In this document: positions 1-8,772 of the stretch, piece after piece
Position numbering within the stretch: position 1 is the stretch's first letter
Layout: the number at the start of each line of letters is the position of its first letter
Assembly (NCBI GenBank): GCA_947466585.1
Contig: CANIEU010000014.1
Location: forward strand, 1-53,394
Length of the DNA stretch: 53,394 nt
Source of the DNA: Fibrobacterota bacterium
GTDB lineage: Bacteria > Fibrobacterota > Fibrobacteria > UBA11236
Reading direction: 5' to 3'
Translations under genes and position numbers: made by a program
The notes under the pieces: generated by a model
Database searches by the model: none
The model's input: the letters and a program-made list of their open reading frames with translations, nothing else
Told to the model about the DNA's origin: nothing

Positions 1-1
1 G

Positions 2-709
2 GATGTGATCAAATCCAAATTCCCGGTCAGCCTTTTTTTCGGCGTCACCTCGTTCCTGCTCTCCTACCTCGTGTGCATGCCGCTCGGCCTGTATAAGGCG
101 TTGAAGCACAAGTCGACCTTCGACACCGTCTCTTCCGCCGTTCTCTTCGCCGGCTACGTCGTGCCCGGGTTCGCGCTCGGCGTGCTCCTGCTGACCTTCT
201 TCGCCGGCGGCACGTGGTTCGACTGGTTCCCGCTCTCGGGCATCGTCTCCGACGACTGGGAGTCCTTCACCTTCTGGGGCAAGACCACAGACTTCCTCTG
301 GCACATGACGCTGCCCATGATCTGCTACATGGCCGGGGAGTTCGCCTTTCTCACCCTGCTGCTCAAGAACGCCCTGCTCGAGGAAATCTCCAAAGACTAC
401 ATGCGCACCGCCCTGCTGCAGGGCATGACCTTCCGGCAGGCCGTATGGAAACATGCGCTGCGTAACGCGCTCATTCCGCTGGCCACCCGCGCCGGCGAGA
501 TCTTCACCCTCATGTTTGCGGGCGCGCTGCTGATCGAAAAAGTATTCGACATCGACGGCATGGGCCTGCTCGTGTACAAGTCGATCGAAAACCGCGACTA
601 CAACGTGGTGCTCGGCGTCATCATGCTTTCCAGCTTCCTCGCCATGCTCGGCCGTCTCTTTTCCGATGTGCTGTATGTCGTGGTCGATCCGAGAATCAGA
701 TTGAAATGA
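2..709 (+). CDS. yejB: Peptide ABC transporter permease YejB/OppB-type (5' truncated by window edge)
   Basis: Inner-membrane permease subunit of a binding-protein-dependent peptide importer. The reading frame is open to the first base of the window, so the N-terminal third is missing; about 235 residues remain of a protein usually near 350-360. Hydrophobic helices alternate through the fragment. The cytoplasmic EAA loop that docks on the ATPase is visible (YMRTALLQGM followed by ALRNALIPLA). The C-terminus VVVDPRIRLK is typical of OppB/DppB/YejB permeases. It overlaps the next permease gene by an ATGA, which indicates translational coupling. Assignment to the Yej subtype rests mainly on the partner's YejE-like N-terminal insert. 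Confidence 0.85.
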   Translation, partial: DVIKSKFPVSLFFGVTSFLLSYLVCMPLGLYKALKHKSTFDTVSSAVLFAGYVVPGFALGVLLLTFFAGGTWFDWFPLSGIVSDDWESFTFWGKTTDFLWHMTLPMICYMAGEFAFLTLLLKNALLEEISKDYMRTALLQGMTFRQAVWKHALRNALIPLATRAGEIFTLMFAGALLIEKVFDIDGMGLLVYKSIENRDYNVVLGVIMLSSFLAMLGRLFSDVLYVVVDPRIRLK

Positions 710-1740
710 TGTTCTCCGACCTCACCCGCGCCCGGTTCCGCCGCTTCCGTGCCATGCGTCGCGCTTGGTGGTCTCTGATTGTGCTGACGGCGGCGTTCGT
801 GTTGTCGCTCGGCAGCGAATTGATTTCGAATGATCGACCCCTGCTCGTGACCTATCAAGGTTCGGTCCATTTTCCGGTCTTCAAATTCTATCCCGGCACC
901 GCGTTCGGATTGTCTCAGGGCACCCAAACCGATTATCACGCCTTGGCGAAAGATTCCGCATTCCGCGCGCAGGGGGGCAAAATCGTGTTTCCGCTGGTCA
1001 AGTGGGGACCCTACCGCGCCAACCTCGACCTGCCGGGAAACCCGCCGCACAAACCCTCGGCACAACACTGGCTCGGCACCGACAACACCGCGCGCGACGT
1101 CTTCTCCCGCCTACTCTACGGATTCCGCCTGTGCATGGCCTTCGCACTGCTCATCACCGTGCTTTCCGCCGCGCTGGGAATCCTCGTCGGCGGCCTGCAA
1201 GGCTGGCTCGGTGGCAAGACGGATATTCTGGGACAACGCTTCATCGAAATCTGGTCCGCACTCCCCTTTCTTTATGTCGTCATTCTGCTCGGCGCGCTGT
1301 ACGGGCGCGGCTTCCCGCTGCTGGTCGGCGTGGTCGCGCTCTTTTCGTGGATCGGGCTCTCCTATTACATGCGCGGAGAGTTTTACAGCCTGCGCAACCT
1401 CAACTACGTGAAGTCCGCACGCGCACTCGGCATTCCCGCGTGGCGCATCTTTCTGCGACACGTGTTGCCCAACGCCCTCACCCCCGTCGTCACGGTGCTG
1501 CCGTTCCTGCTGGTCTCGGGCATCTCCGCCCTCACCTCGCTCGATTTCCTCGGGTTCGGTCTGCAACCCCCCGCGCCTTCGTGGGGCGAACTGCTGCGTC
1601 AAGGGCTCGACAACCTGCACGCGCCGTGGCTCGCGATCACTTCCACCACCGCATTGTTCATCACCTTGCTGCTGGCGACCTTCGTGGGTGAAGGCTTGCG
1701 CGAAGCGTTCGACCCCAAGGCCGACGCGCGGGTGGAATAG
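706..1740 (+). CDS. yejE: Peptide ABC transporter permease YejE/OppC-type
   Basis: Second permease of the peptide importer, 344 residues. An N-terminal membrane helix (about residues 20-38) is followed by a roughly 90-residue periplasmic segment containing NDRPLLVTY and FPVFKFYPGTAFG. This insert is characteristic of YejE rather than of plain OppC or DppC. The transmembrane core follows, with an EAA loop near YVKSARALGIPAW / HVLPNALTPV and the common ending with FVGEGLREAFDPK. The start ATG overlaps the yejB stop. No ATPase or substrate-binding gene follows, because the next gene is on the other strand, so those subunits must lie upstream of the window or elsewhere. Confidence 0.9.
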   Translation: MMFSDLTRARFRRFRAMRRAWWSLIVLTAAFVLSLGSELISNDRPLLVTYQGSVHFPVFKFYPGTAFGLSQGTQTDYHALAKDSAFRAQGGKIVFPLVKWGPYRANLDLPGNPPHKPSAQHWLGTDNTARDVFSRLLYGFRLCMAFALLITVLSAALGILVGGLQGWLGGKTDILGQRFIEIWSALPFLYVVILLGALYGRGFPLLVGVVALFSWIGLSYYMRGEFYSLRNLNYVKSARALGIPAWRIFLRHVLPNALTPVVTVLPFLLVSGISALTSLDFLGFGLQPPAPSWGELLRQGLDNLHAPWLAITSTTALFITLLLATFVGEGLREAFDPKADARVE

Positions 1741-1753
1741 CCTCGGCAGCCGG

Positions 1754-2413
1754 TTACCAGCCCAATACGGCCGGCAAATCCCGCAAGCCTTTCAACACCA
1801 CCACAGAAGTACGCCCGGCGAAGGCGCCGTCCCCATGATCCACTGCGATGAACGGAATCTCCACCGATTCCGCAGCGTTGATATCCTGCACGGCATCGCC
1901 TACATAGATCGCTTCCTCCGGACGCAAGCCGTGCCGCGTAAGGAGGTCGACCAAATGCTCTGCCTTCATCGGCGGCCACCCGTGGATTTCACGGAACCAC
2001 TCGCGAATGACGAAGTGGTCCACCGTTCCGTCGATCACCTCTTGCGGCGTACCCGTCACCACGGCGAGCGGCATACCCCGCCGCGCGGCTTCCTCTAGAA
2101 ATTCGGTAACGCCCGGCATCAGCTGCATGCGCGGCCGCAGGCGGATATCTTCTTCGGCGAAACGCGCGAGCACGCGCTCCTGCTGCTCCGGCGTGATGTC
2201 TTCCCCACCCGACAGCACCTTGTACATCAACGGGAGTGCGCGCGAGCGCGACAGGCCTGCGTAGAGCAATTGCTGGTCGCGCACCGCTTCGCGTGAAAAG
2301 CCGAACTCCGCAAGCGCGAAACAGTAAGCGTCGAGCTTCAGCGTCATCGAATCCATGATCACGCCGTCAAAGTCGAGAAAAATCCACCGAGGGGACAAAG
2401 GTGCTTTCGACAT
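1754..2413 (-). CDS. HAD-superfamily hydrolase, phosphoglycolate-phosphatase-like
   Basis: Cytoplasmic phosphatase of the haloacid dehalogenase superfamily, 219 residues. Motif I is FLDFDGV (nucleophile Asp14, acid/base Asp16), motif II is VVTGT (Thr120), motif III is Lys150, and motif IV is YVGDAVQD (Asp173, Asp177). The helical insert between motifs I and II is a C1-type cap, as in phosphoglycolate phosphatase and beta-phosphoglucomutase relatives. The substrate cannot be told. Its ATG overlaps the stop of the upstream sigma-like gene (TGATG), so the two are probably co-transcribed, with a GC-rich palindromic repeat spanning the end of the upstream gene. The tail comes within 14 bases of the convergent yejE. 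Confidence 0.85.
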   Translation of the reverse strand: MSKAPLSPRWIFLDFDGVIMDSMTLKLDAYCFALAEFGFSREAVRDQQLLYAGLSRSRALPLMYKVLSGGEDITPEQQERVLARFAEEDIRLRPRMQLMPGVTEFLEEAARRGMPLAVVTGTPQEVIDGTVDHFVIREWFREIHGWPPMKAEHLVDLLTRHGLRPEEAIYVGDAVQDINAAESVEIPFIAVDHGDGAFAGRTSVVVLKGLRDLPAVLGW

Positions 2414-3123
2414 CAGCGAATTTCGCTCCTCCCCTCTCCCTCGGGGAGAGGGGGTCGGGGAGCCTGCCCCCGCGCAGGCGGGGGTGAGGGCTGGGTCAAC
2501 GTCCTAGATCCTTTGCCCAACTCCTGATCCAAAAACTCCAACGTCCGCTCGATGAGTTCCGGCGGAGCAGGATTCTCGTGAAGGAATTGCACGGGATCCG
2601 CGGCCATGCGGTACAGCTGTACGAATTCGTTACAGCCCTTGCAGAACTTGAGGTGCGTGCGGAAACGCAGCGCCGTCACTGCGGGCAATCGATGCTCGAG
2701 ATAGTCGTAGGCGAAGTCGGGAATCTTGTCGCACGGATAGACGAACACGGCGGCGAGGGAATTCATGCGAACACCCCCTTTCCATCGACCGCGCTCGGAT
2801 TCATGCGCGCGCGTACGCTCGGCGATGCGGTCGCAGACCTTGAAATGCGCCAGGCTGTACAACCACGTCGTCAATTTGGACTTCCCCTCAAAACCGTCCA
2901 GCCCCTTATGGGCCGCGAGAAAGGTTTCCTGCACCACTTCCTGGGACTCTTCCAGATCTCCCAGATGGCGGCGCGCATAGGCCAGCAAGCGCCCGTGCGT
3001 CGTGCGCACCAGCAGCGAAAAGGCCAGGCGCGCGCCGGCATCACCCGCCCGCAAGCGGGCGAGAAACACAGCCTCGTTCACTTCCTCGAAAGAAGGAACG
3101 ACAACCGTAGTAGCGGCCGCCAC
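2413..3123 (-). CDS. Sigma-70 region 2 (ECF-type) fused in frame to an anti-sigma-type zinc finger; region 4 absent
   Basis: 236 residues. Residues about 17-105 match ECF sigma region 2: a helical segment GRLLAYARRHLGD, then VVQETFLAAHKGL, then LTTWLYSLAHFKVCDRIAER, the -10-recognition end. The expected region 4 (-35 recognition) is missing. After a 15-residue linker comes MNSLAAVF... and a zf-HC2/anti-sigma-like zinc motif, His157-x3-Cys161-x2-Cys164. A near-consensus Shine-Dalgarno lies just before the internal ATG at 2766, so the zinc-finger half could also be made alone. The GTG start at 3123 has GGAG nine bases upstream. The last 25 or so residues (PSPPPARG, PLPEGEG) are encoded by a REP-like repeat. 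It could be a genuine fusion regulator or a decayed sigma/anti-sigma pair. Confidence 0.7.
   Translation of the reverse strand: MAAATTVVVPSFEEVNEAVFLARLRAGDAGARLAFSLLVRTTHGRLLAYARRHLGDLEESQEVVQETFLAAHKGLDGFEGKSKLTTWLYSLAHFKVCDRIAERTRAHESERGRWKGGVRMNSLAAVFVYPCDKIPDFAYDYLEHRLPAVTALRFRTHLKFCKGCNEFVQLYRMAADPVQFLHENPAPPELIERTLEFLDQELGKGSRTLTQPSPPPARGQAPRPPLPEGEGRSEIR
2431..2490. repeat. REP-like GC-rich palindromes at the 3' end of the sigma-like gene
   Basis: Two adjacent hairpins. The first has arms CCCCTCTCCC (2431-2440) and GGGGAGAGGGG (2443-2453). The second has CCCCCGC (2467-2473) and GCGGGGG (2478-2484) and is followed by TGAGGG. The second resembles the palindrome plus TGAGGG at 3774-3798. 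The element lies inside the coding end of the sigma-like gene and gives it a proline-rich tail, which suggests it was inserted there. Confidence 0.55.
2772..2781 (-). promoter_or_regulatory. Internal Shine-Dalgarno before an in-frame ATG inside the sigma/zinc-finger fusion
   Basis: On the minus strand AAAGGGGGTG sits five bases before the ATG at 2766-2764. This differs at one position from the perfect complement of the 16S rRNA tail. It falls exactly at the junction between the sigma-region-2 part and the zinc-finger part, where a separate anti-sigma gene would be expected to start. This is a reading of the sequence; internal initiation has not been shown. Confidence 0.5.
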
Positions 3124-3194
3124 TAAATGAGTCTCCGGAACTGGCGCATTGTTACAGCAATTTAAATCCTGACGTCTCCACTCTCCCGACCCAA

Positions 3195-3232
3195 CAAAAA
3201 ACCCCCTCCACCCATAAAGGCGCGGAGGGGGT
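3195..3232 (-). terminator. Rho-independent terminator of the Cys-rich repeat protein gene
   Basis: Read on the minus strand, ACCCCCTCC (3232-3224) pairs with GGAGGGGGT (3209-3201) around a 14-base loop and is followed by six T residues (3200-3195). It lies about 85 bases after the stop of the gene ending at 3317 and before the sigma-like gene, so it separates the two transcription units. Confidence 0.75.
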
Positions 3233-3316
3233 CATTGTGTTTTCGTTCATTGGAATATCGCAACGCCGGAGTGCGAGGCTCGCAGCCCGGCGACCCGCTC
3301 GTCCCACAAGCCTTAC

Positions 3317-3754
3317 TTAGCCTTTGCAGCCGCCCAAACCCTTGCAATCATTCTTGCCCTTGCAGCTGTGAGCCTTGCCGGCTTTGTCTGCGGGCATGCC
3401 CATCTTCTTCGCAGCGGCCTTCAGATCCTTCTCCGTCATCGAGCAACCACCCTGTCCCTTGCAGGAGTTCTGGCCTTTGCACGAAGAGGCGGCTTTCACA
3501 GAGGTGTCGACCGCGACCTTTTTGCCGAGGCTGGTGGAGTCATGGCCCTTGCAGGAGGTGTGCCCCTTGCACGAGCTATCGCTCTTCACCTTGCCCATGC
3601 CCTTGCAGCCGCTCTTGCCTTTGCAGCCTGACTTTTCGGTTTTGGAGGAGTCGGATTTGTCTCCGTGATGGGAGGCGTGCACCGGAGCGACGGCGACGAG
3701 GCCCGCAGCGATACCGGCAATGGCGAGCTGGGTGAGGATGGAGTTCTTTTTCAT
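3317..3754 (-). CDS. Secreted Cys-Lys-Gly repeat protein, possible metal-binding (bufferin-like) peptide precursor
   Basis: 145 residues with a Sec signal peptide (MKKNSILTQLAIAGIAAGL, cleavage probably after VHA). The mature part is low-complexity and carries four CKGxxxCKG units: GCKGKSGCKG, SCKGHTSCKG, SCKGQNSCKGQGGC and SCKGKNDCKGLGGC, with ten cysteines in all. A segment MTEKDLKAAAKKMG lies before the last unit. Cys-rich exported precursors with such repeats occur among periplasmic bufferin-type metallophores, but the modification partners expected for those (DUF692 and DUF2063 proteins) are not beside it. The ATG is preceded by AAAGGATC. It is flanked by a terminator downstream and a GC palindrome upstream, so it is a single-gene unit. 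Export looks clear; metal binding or modification is inference. Confidence 0.7.
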   Translation of the reverse strand: MKKNSILTQLAIAGIAAGLVAVAPVHASHHGDKSDSSKTEKSGCKGKSGCKGMGKVKSDSSCKGHTSCKGHDSTSLGKKVAVDTSVKAASSCKGQNSCKGQGGCSMTEKDLKAAAKKMGMPADKAGKAHSCKGKNDCKGLGGCKG

Positions 3755-3773
3755 GGGAGGATCCTTTCAAGTT

Positions 3774-3798
3774 CCCCCCGGCTGGGGGGTGAGGGGGG
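3774..3798. repeat. REP-like palindrome upstream of the Cys-rich protein gene
   Basis: CCCCCC (3774-3779), a four-base loop GGCT, GGGGGG (3784-3789), then TGAGGGGGG. It has the same plan as the copy at 2467-2490: a C-run palindrome followed by TGAGGG. It falls in the 5' leader of the gene starting at 3754, about 20 bases before the ATG, where a stable hairpin could affect translation. Confidence 0.5.
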
Positions 3799-3956
3799 TG
3801 AAGCTACAAAGTGTCGCGCCCGGTTCCCCACGGTGCATCACCTTGTTCTCGAACTTTAAGTCCCCGGTATGTACGGAATGTTATGGATACCGGTTTGGTT
3901 TCCTAAAAAATCCGCAGAAGGTCGAAATTGAGGTTGAATCCTCGATTTCCGGGTTA

Positions 3957-6900
3957 TTACGGGGTATATCCCAGGTTCGGGGACAACCATTTCTCGGCCA
4001 GTTCCAGCGTCCAGCCCTTGCGGCGGGCGTAGTCCTCGACCTGATCCTTGCCGATCTTGCCCACACCGAAGTAGCGGGAATGCGGGTGGGCGTAGTACCA
4101 ACCGCTGACGGCGGAAGCCGGCCACATCGCATAACTATCCGTAAGGCGGAGCACGGTTTTCTCTTCGACTCCCAGGAGTTTAAAGAGCAGGCCCTTCTCG
4201 GTGTGATCGGGGCAGGCCGGGTAACCGGGCGCGGGACGGATGCCCCGATATTTCTCTTTCGAAAGCTCTTCAGTCGGCATGGTCTCATCGGCGGCATAGC
4301 CCCAGAACTCCTTGCGCACGCGTTGGTGCAGGCGCTCGGCGAAGGCTTCCGCGAGACGGTCGGCCAAGGCCTTCGCCATGATCGAGCCGTAATCGTCATT
4401 CGCCTTTTCCCACTCGGCCACGAGAACATCCAGACCTGCGCCCGAAGTCACGGCGAAGCCGCCGATATAGTCGGCCACACCACTTTCCTTCGACGCTACA
4501 TAGTCGGAGAGGCACAGATATTCGCCGGGAGCCGAACCTTCCTTCACGACCTGCTGACGTAAGCCGTAATTCACGCCGAGGATCTCTTTGCGACTTTCGT
4601 CGGCATAGATCTCCACGTCGTCGCCGATATTGTTGGCCGGCCAAAGACCGTACACACCCTGGGCGGTGAGTCTCTTGTCGGCGATCATGTCCTTGAGCTG
4701 TTTCTGCGCGTCGGCAAAGAGCTTATGCGCCTCTTCGCCCTTCTTCGGATCGTCGAAGATGCGCGGGTATTGGCCGCTCAGTTCCCACGTGTGGAAGAAC
4801 GGCGTCCAGTCGATGTACTCCGCAAGTTCCGAAAGCGGGTAGTCGGAGAACGCGTATACGCCCGGCTTGAGGGGCTTGAACACGCGACCTTCGGCCCGCT
4901 CGGCCTTCCAGTCGGGCTTGAACCCCTTCGCGCGCGCTTCCGAGATCGGCAACAGCGCGCGATCTTTGTTGGAACCCGCGTAGTCGGCGCGCACCTTGTC
5001 GTAGCGCGCGGTGATCTCCGTCATGAATGCTTTGCGCTGGTGCGCGGTGAGCAGGCTGCCGGCGGTGGGCACGCTACGCGAGGCGTCCAGCACGTGCACG
5101 ACGGGCTGGCTGTAGACGGGCGCGATCTTCACGGCCGTGTGGGCCACCGAAGTCGTCGCACCGCCGATGAGCAGCGGGATCTTGAATCCACCGCGCTCCA
5201 GTTCCTTCGCCACATGCACCATCTCGTCGAGTGAGGGCGTGATCAGACCCGAGAGGCCGATGAGATCGACATCGTGTTCGCGCGCTTTCTCGATGATGAC
5301 GTTGGCGGGCACCATCACGCCGAGGTCGATGATCTTGTAGTTGTTGCAGGCCAGCACCACGCCTACGATGTTTTTGCCGATATCATGCACGTCGCCCTTG
5401 ACCGTGGCCATGAGCACCTTGCCCGCCTCGCGCGAGGAAGGGTTCTTCGCCTTTTCGGCTTCGATGTACGGCATGAGCACCGCCACGGCTTTCTTCATCA
5501 CGCGGGCACTCTTCACCACCTGCGGCAAGAACATTTGACCGGAGCCAAAAAGATCGCCCACCACGTTCATGCCATCCATCAACGGACCTTCGATCACTTC
5601 GATGGGCTGCGCGTATTTGAGGCGGGCCTCCTCCACGTCGGTGTCGATGAAATCCATGATGCCCTTGACCAGCGCATGGCTGAGGCGTTCCTCGACCGGC
5701 AGGGACCGCCAGGCTTGGTCCTCGACCACTCTCGCCTTGCCGTCTCCCTTGAAGGCATCGGCAAGGTTCACCAAGCGCTCGGTTGCGTCGGCGCGGCGAT
5801 TGAGCAGCAAGTCCTCTACGGCTTCCTTCAGCTCGGGCGGAATCTCTTCGTACACCTGCAGCATGCCCGCGTTGACGATGCCCATGTCGAGCCCGGCCCG
5901 GATGGCGTGATAGAGAAACGCGGAATGCATCGCCTCGCGCACCGGGTTGTTACCGCGGAACGAGAACGAGATGTTGCTGATGCCGCCGCTCACGCGCGCG
6001 CTGGGCAGGTTTTCCTTGATCCAACGCGTGGCCTCGATGAAATCCACCGCGTAGTTGTTGTGTTCTTCGAGACCCGTAGCTACCGTGAGCACGTTCGGGT
6101 CGAAGATGATGTCTTCAGGCGGGAAGCCCACTTCGTTTACGAGAATGTCGTAGCTGCGCTTGCAGATCTCGATGCGGCGCTGATAGCTGTCGGCCTGTCC
6201 CGCTTCGTCGAACGCCATCACCACCACGGCGGCGCCGTAGCGGCGCACTTCGGCGGCGCGCTTGCGGAACTGCTCCTCGCCTTCCTTGAGGCTGATAGAG
6301 TTCACGATGCCCTTGCCCTGCATGGCCTGCAGGCCCTTTTTAAGCACGCTCCACTTGGAAGAGTCCACCATGATGGGCGACTTGGCGATGTCGGGCTCCA
6401 CGGCGACCAGGTTCAGGAACTTGGTCATGGCCGCTTCGGAGTCGAGCATGCCTTCATCCATGTTCACGTCGAATACGGAGGCGCCGTTCTCCACCTGCTG
6501 GCGCGCCACCGAGAGGGCCGCATCGAAATCGCCGCCGAGAATCAGCTTCGAGAATTTGGGGCTGCCGGTGATGTTGGTGCGCTCGCCGATGTTCAGGAAG
6601 GTCATCTCTTTGCGGAACGTGAACGGATCGATGCCTGAGAGGCGCAGCGTTTTTTCGGGAGACGGAATCGCACGCGGTGCCACATCCTGCACCGCCTCGG
6701 CGATGGCCTTGATGTGCGCGGGCGTGGTGCCGCAGCAGCCGCCGACAATGTTCAAAAATCCGGCTTCACCGAATTCGTGCAACAGCCCGGCCATGTAGTC
6801 GGCGGACTGGTCGTAGCCGCCGAAAGCATTGGGCAGACCCGCATTCGGGTGGCAGGAGATATGCACGGGCGCCTGCTTCGAAAGTTCTTCGACGTAGGGG

Positions 6901-7658
6901 CGCATCAGTTCCGCACCCAGCGCGCAGTTCACCCCCACCGAAAGCAGGTCGGCGTGCGACACGGAGTACCAGAACGCTTCGGTGCTTTGGCCCGAAAGAT
7001 TGCGACCCGCGCGGTCGATGATGGTCACAGAAACCATGATGGGCAGGCGCTTGCCCACCTTCTGGTATACTTCTTCGATGGCGTACAGGGCGGCCTTGCA
7101 GTTCAGCGTGTCGAAAACCGTCTCGACGAGGAGGATGTCCACGCCGCCCTCGATGAGGGCTTCGACCTGTTCCATGTACGACTCGACCAGCTGATCCCAG
7201 GTGATCGCGCGGAAACCCGGATCGTTCACGTCGGGCGACATGCCGAGCGAACGGTTGGTGGGACCGATCGAGCCGGCCACAAAGCGCGGTTTGTCGGGGT
7301 TCTTCGCGGTGAATTCTTCGGCGATGCTCTTCGCCAGGCGGGCGCCTTCCACGTTCAGGTCGCGCACGATGCCCTGCAGGTCGTAATCGGCCATCGAAAT
7401 CGAATTGCTGCTGAAGGTGTTGGTCTCCACGATGTCGGCGCCGGCCTCGAAGTACTGGCGATGGATCGTGCCGATCACGTCGGGGCGCGTCAGGTGCAGC
7501 AGATCATTGTTGCCCTTGAGATCCTTGTGCCAATCCTTGAACCGTTCGCCGCGGAAATCCTTTTCCTCAAGCTTATAGGGCTGGATCATCGTGCCCATGG
7601 CACCGTCGAGGATGAGGATACGCTTTTTGAGCAGATCGTGGATGGGGTGTTTTGACAT
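3957..7658 (-). CDS. metH: Cobalamin-dependent methionine synthase
   Basis: Transfers a methyl group from 5-methyltetrahydrofolate to homocysteine through cobalamin, in the cytoplasm. At 1233 residues it is full length for MetH. Order: homocysteine/zinc domain ([10 protein letters not shown]; zinc ligands Cys245 in VNCALG and Cys308/Cys309 in GGCCGTTP); pterin-binding domain ([15 protein letters not shown]); cobalamin cap and binding domain with the DVHDIGKN histidine loop, [10 protein letters not shown] and GGATTS; and the AdoMet reactivation domain ending [15 protein letters not shown]. The ATG at 7658 has GGAG six bases upstream; an in-frame start 15 bases earlier lacks support. It is the second gene after the ArsR-methyltransferase regulator, separated by 125 bases holding a long inverted repeat. 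No cobalamin riboswitch was recognised upstream. Confidence 0.97.
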   Translation of the reverse strand: MSKHPIHDLLKKRILILDGAMGTMIQPYKLEEKDFRGERFKDWHKDLKGNNDLLHLTRPDVIGTIHRQYFEAGADIVETNTFSSNSISMADYDLQGIVRDLNVEGARLAKSIAEEFTAKNPDKPRFVAGSIGPTNRSLGMSPDVNDPGFRAITWDQLVESYMEQVEALIEGGVDILLVETVFDTLNCKAALYAIEEVYQKVGKRLPIMVSVTIIDRAGRNLSGQSTEAFWYSVSHADLLSVGVNCALGAELMRPYVEELSKQAPVHISCHPNAGLPNAFGGYDQSADYMAGLLHEFGEAGFLNIVGGCCGTTPAHIKAIAEAVQDVAPRAIPSPEKTLRLSGIDPFTFRKEMTFLNIGERTNITGSPKFSKLILGGDFDAALSVARQQVENGASVFDVNMDEGMLDSEAAMTKFLNLVAVEPDIAKSPIMVDSSKWSVLKKGLQAMQGKGIVNSISLKEGEEQFRKRAAEVRRYGAAVVVMAFDEAGQADSYQRRIEICKRSYDILVNEVGFPPEDIIFDPNVLTVATGLEEHNNYAVDFIEATRWIKENLPSARVSGGISNISFSFRGNNPVREAMHSAFLYHAIRAGLDMGIVNAGMLQVYEEIPPELKEAVEDLLLNRRADATERLVNLADAFKGDGKARVVEDQAWRSLPVEERLSHALVKGIMDFIDTDVEEARLKYAQPIEVIEGPLMDGMNVVGDLFGSGQMFLPQVVKSARVMKKAVAVLMPYIEAEKAKNPSSREAGKVLMATVKGDVHDIGKNIVGVVLACNNYKIIDLGVMVPANVIIEKAREHDVDLIGLSGLITPSLDEMVHVAKELERGGFKIPLLIGGATTSVAHTAVKIAPVYSQPVVHVLDASRSVPTAGSLLTAHQRKAFMTEITARYDKVRADYAGSNKDRALLPISEARAKGFKPDWKAERAEGRVFKPLKPGVYAFSDYPLSELAEYIDWTPFFHTWELSGQYPRIFDDPKKGEEAHKLFADAQKQLKDMIADKRLTAQGVYGLWPANNIGDDVEIYADESRKEILGVNYGLRQQVVKEGSAPGEYLCLSDYVASKESGVADYIGGFAVTSGAGLDVLVAEWEKANDDYGSIMAKALADRLAEAFAERLHQRVRKEFWGYAADETMPTEELSKEKYRGIRPAPGYPACPDHTEKGLLFKLLGVEEKTVLRLTDSYAMWPASAVSGWYYAHPHSRYFGVGKIGKDQVEDYARRKGWTLELAEKWLSPNLGYTP

Positions 7659-7693
7659 AATTTCTCCGTACACTCTTCAATGTTTCAACACAA

Positions 7694-7773
7694 CATCACA
7701 GCAACACAACAATAAAGGAGCGAAAATAACGCGCTTTTCTATGCGGTTGTTCTATTGCTGTGTTGCTGTGATG
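7694..7773 (-). repeat. 20-bp inverted repeat between the regulator gene and metH
   Basis: The arms are 7694-7713 and 7754-7773, and 19 of 20 positions match with a 40-base spacer. In the minus-strand transcript the single mismatch becomes a G-U pair, so the mRNA of this operon can form an uninterrupted 20-bp stem. In the opposite transcript it would be an A-C mismatch. No T-run follows, so it is not a plain terminator. It lies 36 bases before the metH ATG. Confidence 0.7.
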
Positions 7774-7783
7774 CTGTTTTGCC

Positions 7784-8755
7784 CTAAGATTTCTCTCCCA
7801 CCAACAACACGCCCTCGAGGTCCGGATATTCCGGAGAGGGCGGAGTGATTTCAAAACGCGCGATGTGTAGGCCGGCCGTGCGCACCCAATCCTTGAGGTC
7901 GCCTTCGGCGAAGCCAAGCCAAAAATCTCCGAACTTGCTGCGCAACCAGTCTTCTTCGTGGGCCAGCAGATCGAGAATGAGCAGAGTGCCGCCCGGCACC
8001 AGCAGACGCTGCGCCTCGCGGATCACCGCGGCGGGATGCGCGGCATGATGCAGCGATTGCGACAGCAGCACCACGTCGAAAGACGCGTCGGGTAAACCCG
8101 TTTCATCCATCGACGCGATGCGGAAAACGGGATTTTCGGGATGATCCGTATCGACGGATGCATCGTCGCTGCGCGCCTCCGTGTTCTCGCGGGCCAGACG
8201 GATCTGCTCTTCGCTGATGTCCACTCCGGTGACGCGATTGCCCGATTGGGCGAAACGACGCGCGAGGCGGCCGCTCCCGCAACCTAGGTCGAGGAGGCGT
8301 TTGCCGGTGACGAGGGCGATGAGGCCGTTCGCCAAGGCCTGACCGGTCTGCCCCGGAGAAGGCATATTCTGGACCGCCTGGCGATTGAAGAATTCGCGCG
8401 AGGTTTCGGCGCGTTCACGCAGCGTCTTCTCGAGATGCCGACGATCGCGCGCGTGCCATTTGGCGTGCACGGTGGTGGCCAGCGCCTCGCGCAACAGGCC
8501 GAGCTTGCGCGACGACGGATCGAGAGGAATGCGATAAAACACCTTCTGCCCCTCTTTGCGCCCGGCGACCAGATCTTGTTCTTTGAGCAGGGCCAGCTGC
8601 GACGACAGGGTACTCTGACCGATGCCGAGGACCTTCTGGATCTCTCCGACCGCGAGTTCGGCGTCCTGCAACAGCGCGAGCACGCGCAACCGCGTTTCGT
8701 CGCCAAGCAACTTATAGACGGCGGTCAGTTCGCCGATGCCGATTCCGGGATCCAT
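7784..8755 (-). CDS. ArsR-family regulator fused to a SAM-dependent methyltransferase domain
   Basis: 323 residues. The N-terminal winged helix (about 10-95: LGDETRLRVLALLQ, then the recognition region GIGQSTLSSQLALLKEQDLV) is ArsR-like. It lacks the CVC arsenic site. The C-terminal class I methyltransferase domain starts near residue 150 with motif I LLDLGCGSGRLARR (Gly-rich loop about 155-162), VTGVDISEEQI and a VVLLSQSLHH motif. This fusion is widespread next to methionine-cycle genes. It is probably a regulator that senses S-adenosylmethionine or S-adenosylhomocysteine, here in an operon with metH. A perfect 12-bp palindrome lies just before the start and may be its autoregulatory operator. 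Enzyme activity and ligand are not shown by the sequence. Confidence 0.85.
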   Translation of the reverse strand: MDPGIGIGELTAVYKLLGDETRLRVLALLQDAELAVGEIQKVLGIGQSTLSSQLALLKEQDLVAGRKEGQKVFYRIPLDPSSRKLGLLREALATTVHAKWHARDRRHLEKTLRERAETSREFFNRQAVQNMPSPGQTGQALANGLIALVTGKRLLDLGCGSGRLARRFAQSGNRVTGVDISEEQIRLARENTEARSDDASVDTDHPENPVFRIASMDETGLPDASFDVVLLSQSLHHAAHPAAVIREAQRLLVPGGTLLILDLLAHEEDWLRSKFGDFWLGFAEGDLKDWVRTAGLHIARFEITPPSPEYPDLEGVLLVGEKS

Positions 8756-8772
8756 AGGCGCAATATATCAAA

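Noticed and set aside
3921-3949. Hairpin (GAAATTGAGG/CCTCGATTTC) just downstream of the metH stop as its terminator
   Set aside because: It pairs well only on the plus strand and has no adjacent T-run on the minus strand.
5274-6638. 454-residue open frame on the plus strand inside metH
   Set aside because: Shadow of metH in a GC-rich gene; the translation is His/Val/Arg-rich with no family pattern, and metH on the other strand is certain.
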